Source: Acidobacteriota bacterium (GTDB lineage Bacteria > Acidobacteriota > Terriglobia > Terriglobales > Acidobacteriaceae). From it: a stretch of 64,000 bases of DNA. Location: contig JABCZH010000001.1 of the NCBI GenBank assembly GCA_013289795.1, forward strand, positions 337,768 through 401,767, given 5' to 3'. Each line of letters opens with the position of its first letter. Positions within the stretch are counted from its first letter, which is position 1. Below the pieces are notes generated by a model. The model saw nothing but the letters and a program-made list of their open reading frames with translations. It made no database searches and was not told the origin of the DNA. Positions 30,464-38,993 of this stretch are shown here, piece by piece. The position numbers were made by a program, and so were the translations under genes.

Positions 30464-31006
30464 CTACAACTCCTCGATCGTCACCTTGTCATTGGTATAG
30501 ATACACATCTTGCCTGCAATCTTCATCGCCTCTTCGGCGATCTGCCGCGCCGAGAGCTGCGTCTGTTCCGCCAGCGCCTGCGCCGCCGCCTGCGCATAGG
30601 GGCCGCCGCTGCCGATGGCCGCAATCCCGCCGTCGGGCTCAATCACGTCGCCCTGACCGCTCAACAAGAAAGTCTGGTCTTTGTCGGAAACCAGCAACAA
30701 CGCCTCAAGATGCCGGAGGAACTTGTCGGTCCGCCAATCCTTGGCCAGCTCCACCGCTCCGCGTCCCAGGTTCCCGTGATACTGCTCCAGCTTCGCTTCA
30801 AAGCGGCTGAACAGCGTGAAGGCATCCGCCGTCGAACCAGCAAACCCTGCGAGAATCTTGTCCTGATACAGCCGCCGGATCTTCTTAGCTGTGTGCTTGA
30901 TGACGGCCTCACCCAAAGTCACCTGTCCGTCCCCGGCCAGCACCACACTGCCATTCCGGCGGACGCACAGCACCGTCGTCGATCGGATCAGTCGCTTGCT
31001 TTTCAT
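30464..31006 (-). CDS. hslV: HslV, peptidase subunit of the HslVU protease
   Basis: Threonine protease of 180 residues. Alignment to known HslV places the N-terminal catalytic threonine at Thr10 in [12 protein letters not shown], so nine residues should be removed as a propeptide. [22 protein letters not shown] and [12 protein letters not shown] are conserved. Usual length. It is first in the hslV-hslU order. Confidence 0.95.
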   Translation of the reverse strand: MKSKRLIRSTTVLCVRRNGSVVLAGDGQVTLGEAVIKHTAKKIRRLYQDKILAGFAGSTADAFTLFSRFEAKLEQYHGNLGRGAVELAKDWRTDKFLRHLEALLLVSDKDQTFLLSGQGDVIEPDGGIAAIGSGGPYAQAAAQALAEQTQLSARQIAEEAMKIAGKMCIYTNDKVTIEEL

Positions 31007-31036
31007 AAGCGCAATTCTTGATTATAGCAGCGGAAA

Positions 31037-31064
31037 CCCTGTGCTCCTCTGTGCCCTCTGTGGT
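31037..31064. repeat. CTCTGTG-family repeat
   Basis: Reads CCCTGTGCTCCTCTGTGCCC then TCTGTGGTAATG, upstream of the 58-residue ORF and divergent hslV. Confidence 0.75.
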
Positions 31065-31104
31065 AATGAACTTAGGAACCAAGACAAATCTTGCAGGAGG
31101 CAAA

Positions 31105-31281
31105 ATGGCAGAAGTCACTCTTTACAAGCCGGACGCGACCGTTCGTTATCCCAACGCGACCGATGCAATCGTGCAAAACGGCGTGCTTTCATTTTTCTTG
31201 CAGAAAGATTCCATCCACCCCTTCGCGCAGAAGATCCAGACCAATGTGCCCTTTCTGGTGGTGGAGGATCAGGGAAGTTAG
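31105..31281 (+). CDS. Small conserved-looking protein of 58 residues
   Basis: A strong ribosome site (GCAGGAGG) precedes the ATG at 31105 by five bases, which supports translation. The protein is soluble with alternating hydrophobic residues (VLSFFLQKD, VPFLVVED) and no membrane helix. No family is recognised. It is convergent with folP, whose stop lies a few bases away. Confidence 0.65.
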   Translation: MAEVTLYKPDATVRYPNATDAIVQNGVLSFFLQKDSIHPFAQKIQTNVPFLVVEDQGS

Positions 31282-31286
31282 GCGCT

Positions 31287-32198
31287 TCAACTAACCACGA
31301 TATCCGCAATCCGCACGGCGTCGGCGCACGCCCGCACATCGTGAGTGCGAATGATGTGCGTGCCCTTCAGAATCAGCGAGGTCTCGGTCGCGATTGTTCC
31401 CAGCAGCCGGTCTTCCAGTGTCGCGTCTGCTCCATTCCGCGCCAACGCCCGCCCGATAAACGACTTTCGCGACACTCCCGCCAGCAAGGGATAGCGAAGT
31501 CCGTGGAGCTCATCGAAGCGTTTGAGCAACGGATAATTCTGCTCCAGATTCTTGCCGAATCCGAAGCCAGGGTCCAGCACGATCCTTTCCCGCTTCACGC
31601 CTTTGGTCACGGCAAAATCAACCCACTCCCGCAACTCGCGTTTCACCAGCATGACAACGTCTGCCACGGGAGGCAAACTACGCCACTCTTCCGGGCGCCC
31701 GCGCATGTGCATCATCACCGCCCCGCATTTCAACGCGGCCAGCATTTTGACCATCTGCGGATCCCAGCGGAATCCGCTGACGTCGTTCACAATCTCGGCT
31801 CCGGCTTCAACCGCCGCGCGTGCCACCTCGGATTTGTAGGTGTCCACCGAAACCACGGTTCCAGGACGTTTCTGCTTCAGCGCCGCAACCACGGGAATCA
31901 CCCGCTCCATCTCGTCCTTTTCGCTGATCGGCTGTTTTTCAGCAGAGGCCGTGGCAGTTACCAACTCGGTCCCGATTTGAACTGCCGCGCCAGGTCTCGT
32001 GGACTCGCCACCTACGTCAATGATGTCCGCGCCCTCGTCCAGGAGTCGGAGCGCGTGCTCCACTGCACGGTCGCGATCAAAGTACAGCCCGCCGTCAGAA
32101 AATGAGTCGGGCGTCACGTTGACCACGCCCATAATCAATGTGCGCTTGCCCAATTGCAGCGAGCGCTTGCCGATATTCCACTCGAAGACCGGACGCAT
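31287..32198 (-). CDS. folP: Dihydropteroate synthase
   Basis: Condenses 6-hydroxymethyl-dihydropterin diphosphate with p-aminobenzoate in folate synthesis. 303 residues, with MGVVNVTPDSFSDGG, DVGGESTRPGA, DTYKSEVA, NDVSGFRWD and DPGFGFGK in the expected order. There is a short insertion after GAAVQIGTEL that is longer than in the E. coli enzyme. folD lies about 2 kb away on the other strand. Confidence 0.93.
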   Translation of the reverse strand: MRPVFEWNIGKRSLQLGKRTLIMGVVNVTPDSFSDGGLYFDRDRAVEHALRLLDEGADIIDVGGESTRPGAAVQIGTELVTATASAEKQPISEKDEMERVIPVVAALKQKRPGTVVSVDTYKSEVARAAVEAGAEIVNDVSGFRWDPQMVKMLAALKCGAVMMHMRGRPEEWRSLPPVADVVMLVKRELREWVDFAVTKGVKRERIVLDPGFGFGKNLEQNYPLLKRFDELHGLRYPLLAGVSRKSFIGRALARNGADATLEDRLLGTIATETSLILKGTHIIRTHDVRACADAVRIADIVVS

Positions 32199-32243
32199 GT
32201 CGCCGATTCTAAACCTTGATGGGACGTTGAGGGGTTCTGCGCG

Positions 32244-32678
32244 TTATCCTCTCGGCATTCTCTTGGCCTGCCGCGCACTCGCCGTCCTCGCTCCCGCTGG
32301 GCCCGTGCCCGTAGGCGGCTTGCGCATTCCGTTCAGCAGGTCTTTGAGGACGACCGCGTTGTTGCGCTCGGCATTTCGGGAAGCGAACAGCAATGTCAAC
32401 TTCTTGCGGCCGTGTGCCAGCCGGTAAAGTTCGATCAATGCCTCCACGGCTTCGGGGCGCCCCAACTCCTTGAGGTACTTCTTACGAAAAACGCCCCAGG
32501 CGCCTGGGCTGGCGTGGAACCACTTGCGTAGCGCATCCGAGGGAGCCAGGTCGCGCAACCACGCGTCCAGTGCCGCTCGCCGCTTGCTCACACCGCGCGG
32601 CCATAAGCGGTCCACCAGTACCCGCTTGCCATCCGCCTTCGTCGCTTTCTCGTAAACTCGTTTGACCGCAACTGACAT
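32244..32678 (-). CDS. DUF488 family protein
   Basis: 144 residues. The signature DRLWPRGVSK at about 22-31, followed by WLRDLAPS and WFHASPGAW, identifies the family. The C-terminal end is basic and proline-containing. Function in bacteria is not established. Its start region overlaps the upstream part of the divergent cytochrome frame. Confidence 0.85.
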   Translation of the reverse strand: MSVAVKRVYEKATKADGKRVLVDRLWPRGVSKRRAALDAWLRDLAPSDALRKWFHASPGAWGVFRKKYLKELGRPEAVEALIELYRLAHGRKKLTLLFASRNAERNNAVVLKDLLNGMRKPPTGTGPAGARTASARQAKRMPRG

Positions 32679-32721
32679 AGGTTTTGCTCTAATATTGTAC
32701 TTCCGCGAAGAGGTTCACATT

Positions 32722-33093
32722 CTGAAATATATAATTTCCAATCTGAAATCGGCTCTGTTCGTTGTCGCCCTCCTCGCGGCTTTCACCGGCTGCGATATCC
32801 AACGCCGCAAGAATGACGCCGAACTCGGCCTCAACCCGCAACAGGTGGCGGGCCGCCGCATCTACGACAATTACTGCGACCGTTGCCACGCCCCTTACTC
32901 CTCTCGCGGACGCCAGGGTCCCAGCATGAAAGGCATTTTCAAGCGGCAGTACCTGCCTGAGAGCAGCATGCCCGCCAACGACGATCGCGTGTCTGACATT
33001 GTCCGCCTCGGCCGGAACAAGATGCCCGCCTATGGCCAGGTGCTCAACCAGCAGCAGATCAACGATTTGCTCGCCTACCTGCACACTCTATGA
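32722..33093 (+). CDS. Small c-type cytochrome lipoprotein
   Basis: Mono-haem cytochrome c with CDRCH as the haem-binding motif and a likely axial Met in NKMPAYG. The N-terminus MKYIISNLKSA-FVVALLAAFTGC is a good lipoprotein signal with Cys24 as the lipid site. No ATG or GTG lies where the signal peptide begins. A CTG at 32722 with AAGAGG eight bases upstream is the best start; ATT at 32719 and upstream TTG codons (32695, 32662) are alternatives. It probably carries electrons at the periplasmic face of a membrane. Confidence 0.8.
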   Translation: MKYIISNLKSALFVVALLAAFTGCDIQRRKNDAELGLNPQQVAGRRIYDNYCDRCHAPYSSRGRQGPSMKGIFKRQYLPESSMPANDDRVSDIVRLGRNKMPAYGQVLNQQQINDLLAYLHTL

Positions 33094-33114
33094 AGCTTCC
33101 ATCCGCGGCCAACG

Positions 33115-33120
33115 TACAAT
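33115..33120 (+). promoter_or_regulatory. -10 box (TACAAT) seven bases before a GTG start
   Basis: The spacing places the first transcribed base on the start codon of the DUF374 gene, which has no ribosome site. Confidence 0.5.
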
Positions 33121-33127
33121 ATCCAAC

Positions 33128-33862
33128 GTGAGCGCTGCTGCCACAACTCCGGTGCTCGATGACGCACCCTCTTTCCGGCAATTTACCCGCTGGCAGCGAT
33201 TCCTGCTGTGGCTGATCGAGTGGGCAGGATTTCTCGTGATCCGTATCATCGGATCCACGCTTAGGATCGCCGTGTCATGGGAAGAGGGTTCTCCGGGCTC
33301 GCTTCAGGCGCGCCCGTTCGTGTATTCCTTCTGGCATACCTGCATGATTCCGGCGATGTATCTGTGGCGTGGTCTTCAGATTCGTGTCATGAGCAGTGAC
33401 AGCTTCGACGGAGAGTATACGGGCCGCATCATGCAGAGGTTCGGTTTCGTCAAAGTTCGTGGTTCGAGCAGTCGTTTCGCGGTCCGCGCCTTGCTCGGCA
33501 TGCGCCGGGCGCTGGAGCAAGGTTGGATCGCCGCGTTCACGCTGGATGGCCCACGCGGACCACGATTCGTCGTGAAGCCCGGCCCCGTTTCCCTGGCGGC
33601 GTCGACTTCCGTGCCCATGGTGGTCTTCCACATCGCGCTGACTGACGCCTGGGTGCTCAACACATGGGACAAACTCATGATCCCCAAGCCATTTTCACGC
33701 GGGCTGATGCGGGTGAGCCGGTGTATTCCGGTCCCGGCAAAAGCAGACGAAGGCCAGAAACAGAAGTCTCTCGAAGAACTGCAAGCTGCGCTGGACCGAG
33801 TAAGAGAATTCGCCGAAGCAAATGCGCACAAAGCGGGCAGGGCGGAGTTTCCGATGGGCTGA
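33128..33862 (+). CDS. DUF374 lysophospholipid acyltransferase-like protein
   Basis: 244 residues. A membrane-associated helix near 25-45 (FLLWLIEWAGFLVIRII) precedes the DUF374 core with YSFWHTCMIPA, SDSFDGEYTGRI, GSSSRFAVRAL, and FTLDGPRGPRFVVKPG, the acyltransferase-like DGPRGP block. The family is thought to act on lipid A or phospholipid precursors. The GTG at 33128 is chosen because TACAAT lies exactly seven bases before it. Confidence 0.82.
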   Translation: MSAAATTPVLDDAPSFRQFTRWQRFLLWLIEWAGFLVIRIIGSTLRIAVSWEEGSPGSLQARPFVYSFWHTCMIPAMYLWRGLQIRVMSSDSFDGEYTGRIMQRFGFVKVRGSSSRFAVRALLGMRRALEQGWIAAFTLDGPRGPRFVVKPGPVSLAASTSVPMVVFHIALTDAWVLNTWDKLMIPKPFSRGLMRVSRCIPVPAKADEGQKQKSLEELQAALDRVREFAEANAHKAGRAEFPMG

Positions 33863-33920
33863 GCCGAAGAACCCGTGCGGAGAACGGGTACCCTCGCCCG
33901 TCCAGCGGAACTGAATCTCT

Positions 33921-33970
33921 ACACGAATTAGATTCGCGATCTGCGTTCCTCTGCGCAAATCTGCGGCTTC
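33921..33970. repeat. Divergent member of the CTCTGTG/ATCTGCG intergenic repeat family
   Basis: Reads ATTCGCGATCTGCGTTCCTC then TGCGCAAATCTGCGGC before the folD promoter. Confidence 0.5.
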
Positions 33971-33977
33971 GTTCGTA

Positions 33978-33983
33978 TACAAT
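33978..33983 (+). promoter_or_regulatory. -10 box (TACAAT) for folD
   Basis: Located twelve bases before the ATG with no ribosome site between, implying a very short leader. Confidence 0.4.
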
Positions 33984-33995
33984 TTTCCTGACCCC

Positions 33996-34904
33996 ATGGC
34001 TGCCACCATTCTCGACGGCAACAAAATCGCCGCTGAAATCCGCGCGGAAGTCGCGGCTGAAGTGAAGACAATGGGGGCCGCCGGAATCCGTCCGGGCCTA
34101 GCGGTTGTCCTGGTCGGACACAACCCAGCCTCAGAAATCTATGTACGGGGCAAAGTCAAGAGCTCCGAGGAAGTCGGCATTTCCAGCGAACAACACACGC
34201 CTCCCGATAATGTCTCTACCGGGCAACTCCTTAGCTTGATCGCCGACTTGAACCGCCGCGATGAAATCGATGGCATTCTGGTCCAGCTTCCCCTGCCCTC
34301 GCAGGTCGATTCCAAGAAGGTCTTGCTCTCAGTGGATCCAGCCAAAGACGTCGACGGTTTCCACCCTATGAACGTCGGTTTTCTTTCGACCCAAAGGCCT
34401 GGCCTGGTGCCATGCACGCCCGCCGGCATCATCGAGATTCTGAGTCGAAGCCATATCCCGATTGCGGGCAGGGAAGTGGTCGTCGTAGGACGCAGCGACA
34501 TTGTGGGGAAGCCGGTGGCCATGCTACTGCTCAACGCCAACGCCACGGTCACCGTCTGCCACTCGAAAACTCGCGATCTCCCCGGTGTTTGCCGCCGAGC
34601 TGACATTCTGGTCGCCGCCATCGGCCGCGCTGGGATGATCACTAGGGATTACGTAAAGCTGGGCGCTACCGTCATCGACGTCGGTATGAACAAAGTAACC
34701 GATCGCGCCGAGTTTATGCGGCTGTTCGCCGGGAACGCAAAACGCGAAGAGACTTTTCGCACCAAAGGCGCAGTGCTGGTCGGGGATGTTCATCCTGAAG
34801 TCGCCGAAATTGCAGGCGCCATCACTCCGGTGCCCGGCGGCGTTGGCCCACTGACCATCGCTATGCTCATGGCCAATACCGTACGCGCCGCCAAGCTGCG
34901 GTGA
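33996..34904 (+). CDS. folD: Bifunctional methylenetetrahydrofolate dehydrogenase/cyclohydrolase
   Basis: 302 residues. It interconverts methylene-, methenyl- and formyl-tetrahydrofolate. The catalytic Lys is in YVRGKVKSSEEVG, and conserved QLPLP, DVDGFHPMNVG, CTPAGI, VVGRSDIVGKP and PVPGGVGPLT blocks are all present. coaE follows almost immediately. Confidence 0.95.
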   Translation: MAATILDGNKIAAEIRAEVAAEVKTMGAAGIRPGLAVVLVGHNPASEIYVRGKVKSSEEVGISSEQHTPPDNVSTGQLLSLIADLNRRDEIDGILVQLPLPSQVDSKKVLLSVDPAKDVDGFHPMNVGFLSTQRPGLVPCTPAGIIEILSRSHIPIAGREVVVVGRSDIVGKPVAMLLLNANATVTVCHSKTRDLPGVCRRADILVAAIGRAGMITRDYVKLGATVIDVGMNKVTDRAEFMRLFAGNAKREETFRTKGAVLVGDVHPEVAEIAGAITPVPGGVGPLTIAMLMANTVRAAKLR

Positions 34905-34986
34905 GGTGTGCCTGAGTTTTCAAAGGCTTGAAGACGTCCACGAGTCTCTGCGGTTCAAGATTCAGATTTCCCCTGACGGAGCGAAC

Positions 34987-35613
34987 TTGCTGAAGGTCGG
35001 ACTCACCGGCGGCATAGCCGCCGGCAAATCGGTTGTAGGTGAAATGCTGGTCGCACTCGGCGCGCACCTCATACAGGCCGACGCGGTCTCGCATCAGCTC
35101 ATGCAGCCCGGCGAGGCCGTCTATCAGGAAGTCGTACGCGCTTTTGGCGCCGGAGTCCTGAATCCCGACGGAAGCGTGAACCGGGAGCGCCTGGCCGAAG
35201 CTGCCTTCGGCGGCGGGAACAAACCCTCCCGCATTCAGGAGTTGAACAAAATCGTGCATCCTGCCGTAGTTAAGAAGCAGGACGAATGGATGGAGTCTGT
35301 GGGCCGCCGTGATCCGAAAGCCATTGCTATCGTCGAGGCCGCCCTGATTCTCGAAGCAGGCGCCGCCATGCATTTCGACCGCCTGCTGGTGGTGACTTGC
35401 CGTCCCGAACAGCGCGTCGAACGCTGGGCAGCCCGGAGAAACGTAGATGTGGAAACCGCCCGTCTGGAAGTGGCACGGCGAATGGCAGCTCAACTCCCGG
35501 ACGAAGAAAAGATCAAAGCCGCCGATTTCGTGATCGACAACTCTGGTTCGCTCGATGAAACCAAAGCACAGGTCGGGGCGCTTTACCCCAAACTCCGGGA
35601 AGAAGCCCAGTGA
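34987..35613 (+). CDS. coaE: Dephospho-CoA kinase
   Basis: Last step of coenzyme A synthesis. From the TTG at 34987 the protein has 208 residues and starts LLKVGLTGGIAAGKS, the normal CoaE N-terminus with its P-loop; CGGAG lies just before. DADAVSH-like ADAVSHQLM, NKIVHPAVV and the CRPEQRVERWAAR lid are present. The frame is open up to a GTG at 34906, which would add a non-conserved extension. Probably co-transcribed with folD. Confidence 0.9.
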   Translation: MLKVGLTGGIAAGKSVVGEMLVALGAHLIQADAVSHQLMQPGEAVYQEVVRAFGAGVLNPDGSVNRERLAEAAFGGGNKPSRIQELNKIVHPAVVKKQDEWMESVGRRDPKAIAIVEAALILEAGAAMHFDRLLVVTCRPEQRVERWAARRNVDVETARLEVARRMAAQLPDEEKIKAADFVIDNSGSLDETKAQVGALYPKLREEAQ

Positions 35614-35644
35614 TAGAACAACTCAGCGTGAAGAATTTACAATC

Positions 35645-35672
35645 GATGTAGATCCGTGCAAATCTGTGGCTA
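35645..35672. repeat. Short ATCCGTG/ATCTGTG intergenic repeat
   Basis: Reads ATCCGTGCAAATCTGTGGCT before the protease gene. Confidence 0.55.
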
Positions 35673-35688
35673 AAAGGTTCTTAACTTT

Positions 35689-36531
35689 ATGAGGCTGTTG
35701 CGCCCAGTCGTTCTCGCACTCTTTCTTGCGGGTGCTTTTTTCTATTTCACCACCTATCGCCCTGCTAGCGGAGGTCTGGCAAGTTGGATCAGTCGTCCCG
35801 CCAAGCTCGAAATCACCGAAGCCGCCAGTAACAGCAACAACGAGAATCCGCTCGACGCTGAAGAACAAAACAACATTGAGGTTTATCGTAAGAACATCGC
35901 CTCTGTTGTGAACGTCAAGTCCCGCGCGGTGACTTTCGATTTCTTCTACGGCCTGGTTCCCGAAGAAGGGCAAGGGTCCGGCTTCATCATCGACAAAGCC
36001 GGACACGTGCTGACCAATTACCATGTGATCGCGGAAGCTCGCCAAGTCGAGGTCGTGCTGCACAACCGCAAGTCTTACAAGGCGACCATCGTGGGTACCG
36101 ACCGTTCGCACGATCTCGCCGTGCTACTGATCAAGGCTCCGGACTTGCAGCCTATGACCCTCGGCGACTCCACACACTTGCAAGTCGGCCAGAAGGTTTA
36201 CGCCATCGGCAATCCCTTCGGGCTGGCTGGCACATTGACTCGTGGAATCGTCAGTTCCATCCGCTCGGTGCAGGAACCCGACGGCACAGCAATCGACGAA
36301 GCTATCCAAACCGACGCTGCCATCAATCCCGGCAACTCCGGCGGACCACTGCTCAATTGGCACGGTGAAGTCATCGGCATCAACACTTTGATCGCTTCGA
36401 ATGTCGGACAAAGCGCCGGCATCGGCTTTGCCATTCCCATTAACACTGCCAAAGCTGTGCTGAACGACCTCGTCACACGGCCGGGTGCGGCGTCCGGCGC
36501 TGGGCGTTCGCACTATTCCCATCAACTCTGA
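35689..36531 (+). CDS. HtrA/DegP-like trypsin-type serine protease, protease part of a frameshifted gene
   Basis: 280 codons with an N-terminal membrane anchor (about 5-22). The S1C triad is complete: His in LTNYHVIAE, Asp in DRSHDLAVLL and Ser in NPGNSGGPL. Translation leaves the ancestral frame between about 36471 and 36484 and stops at 36531. The next frame continues with the linker and PDZ domain (36485-36838). A one-base insertion near GTCACACGG would explain it. Either the gene is broken, or the sequence has an error; as written the product lacks its PDZ domain. Confidence 0.85.
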   Translation: MRLLRPVVLALFLAGAFFYFTTYRPASGGLASWISRPAKLEITEAASNSNNENPLDAEEQNNIEVYRKNIASVVNVKSRAVTFDFFYGLVPEEGQGSGFIIDKAGHVLTNYHVIAEARQVEVVLHNRKSYKATIVGTDRSHDLAVLLIKAPDLQPMTLGDSTHLQVGQKVYAIGNPFGLAGTLTRGIVSSIRSVQEPDGTAIDEAIQTDAAINPGNSGGPLLNWHGEVIGINTLIASNVGQSAGIGFAIPINTAKAVLNDLVTRPGAASGAGRSHYSHQL

Positions 36532-36838
36532 TCTCGCCGATCAAATGAGCCTTGCCGCCGACTATGGCTTGTTGATTGTTCAGGTGGTCGCGGGAGGGTC
36601 CGCAGACCGTGCCGGTTTGCACGGCGGCAATGAGCGCGCTTATCTCGGCAATGTGCCGATCATGGTGGGCGGTGATCTTATTATTGCCATCGATGGCGAG
36701 AAGATCCAAGACCAGCAGGACCTCGCTCAAATGATGAACAAACACCGCGCCGGCGACGTAGTTCGCGTCACCATTTTCCGTGGCAAGAAAAAGATGGATG
36801 TTCAGGTGACCCTGGGCGAGGCTAAGGAACAGGTTTAG
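36485..36838 (+). pseudogene. PDZ-domain continuation of the HtrA-like protease, out of frame
   Basis: 118 codons that continue the upstream protease in another frame: RRPALGVRTIPIN is the standard protease-PDZ linker and LIVQVVAGGSADRAGL-GG and IIAIDGEKIQDQQDL are PDZ core strands. A GTG opens it at 36485, but there is no ribosome site. It is the distal exon-like remnant of one gene rather than an independent gene. Confidence 0.75.
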
Positions 36839-36842
36839 GCCT

Positions 36843-36880
36843 CTTCAGATCCGTGGTCAATCCGTGCGAATCCGTGGCGT
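36843..36880. repeat. ATCCGTGG triple repeat
   Basis: Reads ATCCGTGGTC, AATCCGTGCG, AATCCGTGGCG, three units of about ten bases downstream of the protease. Confidence 0.6.
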
Positions 36881-37034
36881 TCTTGCCTTTGACTTTCCCC
36901 GGCCGGCACGATAACTTTATCTCGCTGCCTATGACTGCCGTCCGCTAGTTCACCGTTGCCCGGTTTCATAACCCGGTGCCAAAGTGTGCGCCGACCCTTC
37001 TCACGTAATGGTCAACTGTAGAGAGGACATTCCC

Positions 37035-37862
37035 ATGGACTTCGTGGACCAAGCACTCGCCCGCCGGCTCGAATCAGCCGAAGAGATGCCGCAAGTGCAC
37101 TACGCAAGCCTGTATCAGAAACTCAAACCCGAGATCGGTGCCGCCGTCGAACCCATCTGCGGCGGGCACATGATTTTTGCCGGTCTCAATTCCCCCATCG
37201 GCCGCACCGTAGGCGTGGGTTTCGATGGCACGGCTACAGCCGCCGATCTGGATCGCATGGAGCAGTTCTATCGCTCGCACGGCGCGCCTTCTCAGATCGA
37301 CGTCTGTCCGCTTACCGACCCGCTGCTGTTCGAGATGCTCAAGCAGCGAAGTTACGTGATGGCGGAGCTAAACAATGTCCTGTTTCGGCGATTGAACGAT
37401 GATGATCGAGAAAAAGCCGTCCAAACGCCGTCCGGCGTGACAATCCGCCAAGGACACGCCGAAGAAGCTGAGGCGTTCGCGTCTATCGTGGTTCGCAGCT
37501 TCTTTCCCAACGGTGACGAACCCGAAGGTTTCGCTGCGATGATTGCTCCGATTTACCGATCTGAGGGAAGCATCCTCTTCACGGCGGAAGTCGACGGCCA
37601 GCCGGTGGCCTGCGCCGCTGGCCTGATCGTTTCGGAACACCGCATCGTGGCGCTGTTCGGGGCGGGAACACTCCCCGAATTCCGCCGTCGCGGCCTGCAA
37701 ACCGCGCTGTTACGCCGGCGCATGGAGGTCGCGTGGAAGGCTGGTTGTGAGTTTGCCGTCATCGTCACTCTGGGAGGCACAACCTCGATGCGCAACGCCG
37801 AACGCCTGGGTTTCCGCGTTGCTTATAGCAAGGCCACGCTGATGAAGAGTACGCAAGGCTGA
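37035..37862 (+). CDS. GNAT-family N-acetyltransferase
   Basis: About 275 residues. The C-terminal half is a GNAT fold with the acetyl-CoA loop LPEFRRRGLQTALLRRR at about 210-226 and a following NAERLGFRVAY strand. The N-terminal half looks like a degenerate second GNAT domain (GGHMIFAGLNSPIGRTVGVG). The ATG at 37035 follows GAGAGGA at suitable distance; a GTG at 36984 is a less likely start. Substrate unknown. Confidence 0.8.
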   Translation: MDFVDQALARRLESAEEMPQVHYASLYQKLKPEIGAAVEPICGGHMIFAGLNSPIGRTVGVGFDGTATAADLDRMEQFYRSHGAPSQIDVCPLTDPLLFEMLKQRSYVMAELNNVLFRRLNDDDREKAVQTPSGVTIRQGHAEEAEAFASIVVRSFFPNGDEPEGFAAMIAPIYRSEGSILFTAEVDGQPVACAAGLIVSEHRIVALFGAGTLPEFRRRGLQTALLRRRMEVAWKAGCEFAVIVTLGGTTSMRNAERLGFRVAYSKATLMKSTQG

Positions 37863-37868
37863 GTACTC

Positions 37869-37958
37869 ACCGCCGAGGTCGCAGAGCCCGCCGGGGAGGC
37901 AAGACTCCCTCGGCGCCCTCCGTGATCTCTGTGCTCTCTGTGGTTCAGCTTTTTGACT
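37869..37958. repeat. CTCTGTG-family repeat with shared TTTTGACTTG flank
   Basis: Contains GTGATCTCTGTGCTCTCTGT then GGTTCAGCTTTTTGACTTGC. The flank after the repeat matches that at 46953-46985. Confidence 0.75.
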
Positions 37959-37970
37959 TGCCGAGTGGCC

Positions 37971-38939
37971 TTAAGCTGCGGTTTCCTCAAACCACTCCTC
38001 GATCTCATTCACTTCCTTATCGCTCAGCCGCAGCTCACCCGCTCGCATCACTCCCTCAGCCTGGCGGGCGTTCCTTGCTCCGACAATCGCCCCCGTCACG
38101 GCGGGATTCCGCAGCGTCCACGCAATCGCTATCTCACCTGGTGATCGCCCATGTCGCTTCGCAATCTCCCGCAATCGCTCCACCAGCGCGAGGTTGCGCG
38201 AAAGTCTCGGCTCGTTGAACTCCGGATCACTCTTGCGCCAATCGTCTTTCGGCAGCTTAGCTGCCCGTTCCGCCGTCATTGCTCCAGTCAGCAGACCCGA
38301 AGCCATCGGAGAATATACGATCACGCCAATGCCTTCCCGCAGGCAGTAAGGCAAAATGTCCTCCTCAACATCACGGTGAACCAGCGAGTAAGGGGGCTGC
38401 AGCGAGGTAACTGGCGCAATCGCCTTGGCGCGCCGCAATTGTTTGACATCGAAGTTCGAGACCCCAATCCAGCGCACCTTGCCTTCGCGCTTCAGATCGG
38501 CCAGGGTCGACCAGCCTTCCTCTAGTTTCGGCGAGTCGGGATCAGGCGGCCAGTGAATCTGGTAGAGATCAATCACGTCCACTCCCAGCCGCCGCAGGCT
38601 GGCTTCCACCTCACGCCGAATGGAGGCAGCATCCAGGTTCTTAGTGACGTTCCCCTTTGCATCAGCGATCAGCCCACACTTGGTGAAAACATAAGGCTTG
38701 GCGCCCGACCAGCTATTCAGCGCCCGGCCAACCACTTCTTCCGAATGGCCCACGCCGTAAATGGCGGCGGTATCAATCCAGTTGATGCCCATTTCCATAG
38801 CGCGGTGAATGGCCGCAATCGAGTCTTCGTCGTTTTGCGCTCCCCACGCAAACTGCCATCCGGAGCCGCCGATCGCCCACGCTCCGTAACCCACCGCTGT
38901 AATTTGCAAATTGGAGTTGCCAAGCTGCTTGGTTTGCAT
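37971..38939 (-). CDS. Aldo/keto reductase
   Basis: 322 residues of the AKR TIM-barrel fold, NADPH-dependent reduction of carbonyls likely. Visible are GYGAWAIGGSGWQ, NWIDTAAIYGVGHSEE with the catalytic Asp and Tyr, the catalytic Lys in VFTKCG, DLYQIHWPPD with His, WIGVSNF and the C-terminal GARNARQAEG cofactor site. The start at 38939 is fixed by AGAGGAGG immediately upstream; the frame is open far upstream into the divergent gene. Confidence 0.9.
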   Translation of the reverse strand: MQTKQLGNSNLQITAVGYGAWAIGGSGWQFAWGAQNDEDSIAAIHRAMEMGINWIDTAAIYGVGHSEEVVGRALNSWSGAKPYVFTKCGLIADAKGNVTKNLDAASIRREVEASLRRLGVDVIDLYQIHWPPDPDSPKLEEGWSTLADLKREGKVRWIGVSNFDVKQLRRAKAIAPVTSLQPPYSLVHRDVEEDILPYCLREGIGVIVYSPMASGLLTGAMTAERAAKLPKDDWRKSDPEFNEPRLSRNLALVERLREIAKRHGRSPGEIAIAWTLRNPAVTGAIVGARNARQAEGVMRAGELRLSDKEVNEIEEWFEETAA

Positions 38940-38993
38940 TTCAACCTCCTCTAAAATTGGATTCTTTTCACCTTGCGTCGGACGCCGCTTCTT

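Noticed and set aside
30891..32105. A 404-codon plus-strand frame over folP
   Set aside because: It overlaps folP, hslV and the 58-residue ORF in antisense or shifted frame and shows no family motif.
36471..36531. Programmed frameshifting in the protease gene
   Set aside because: There is no slippery heptamer or downstream pseudoknot-like structure, and the shift falls in a linker.
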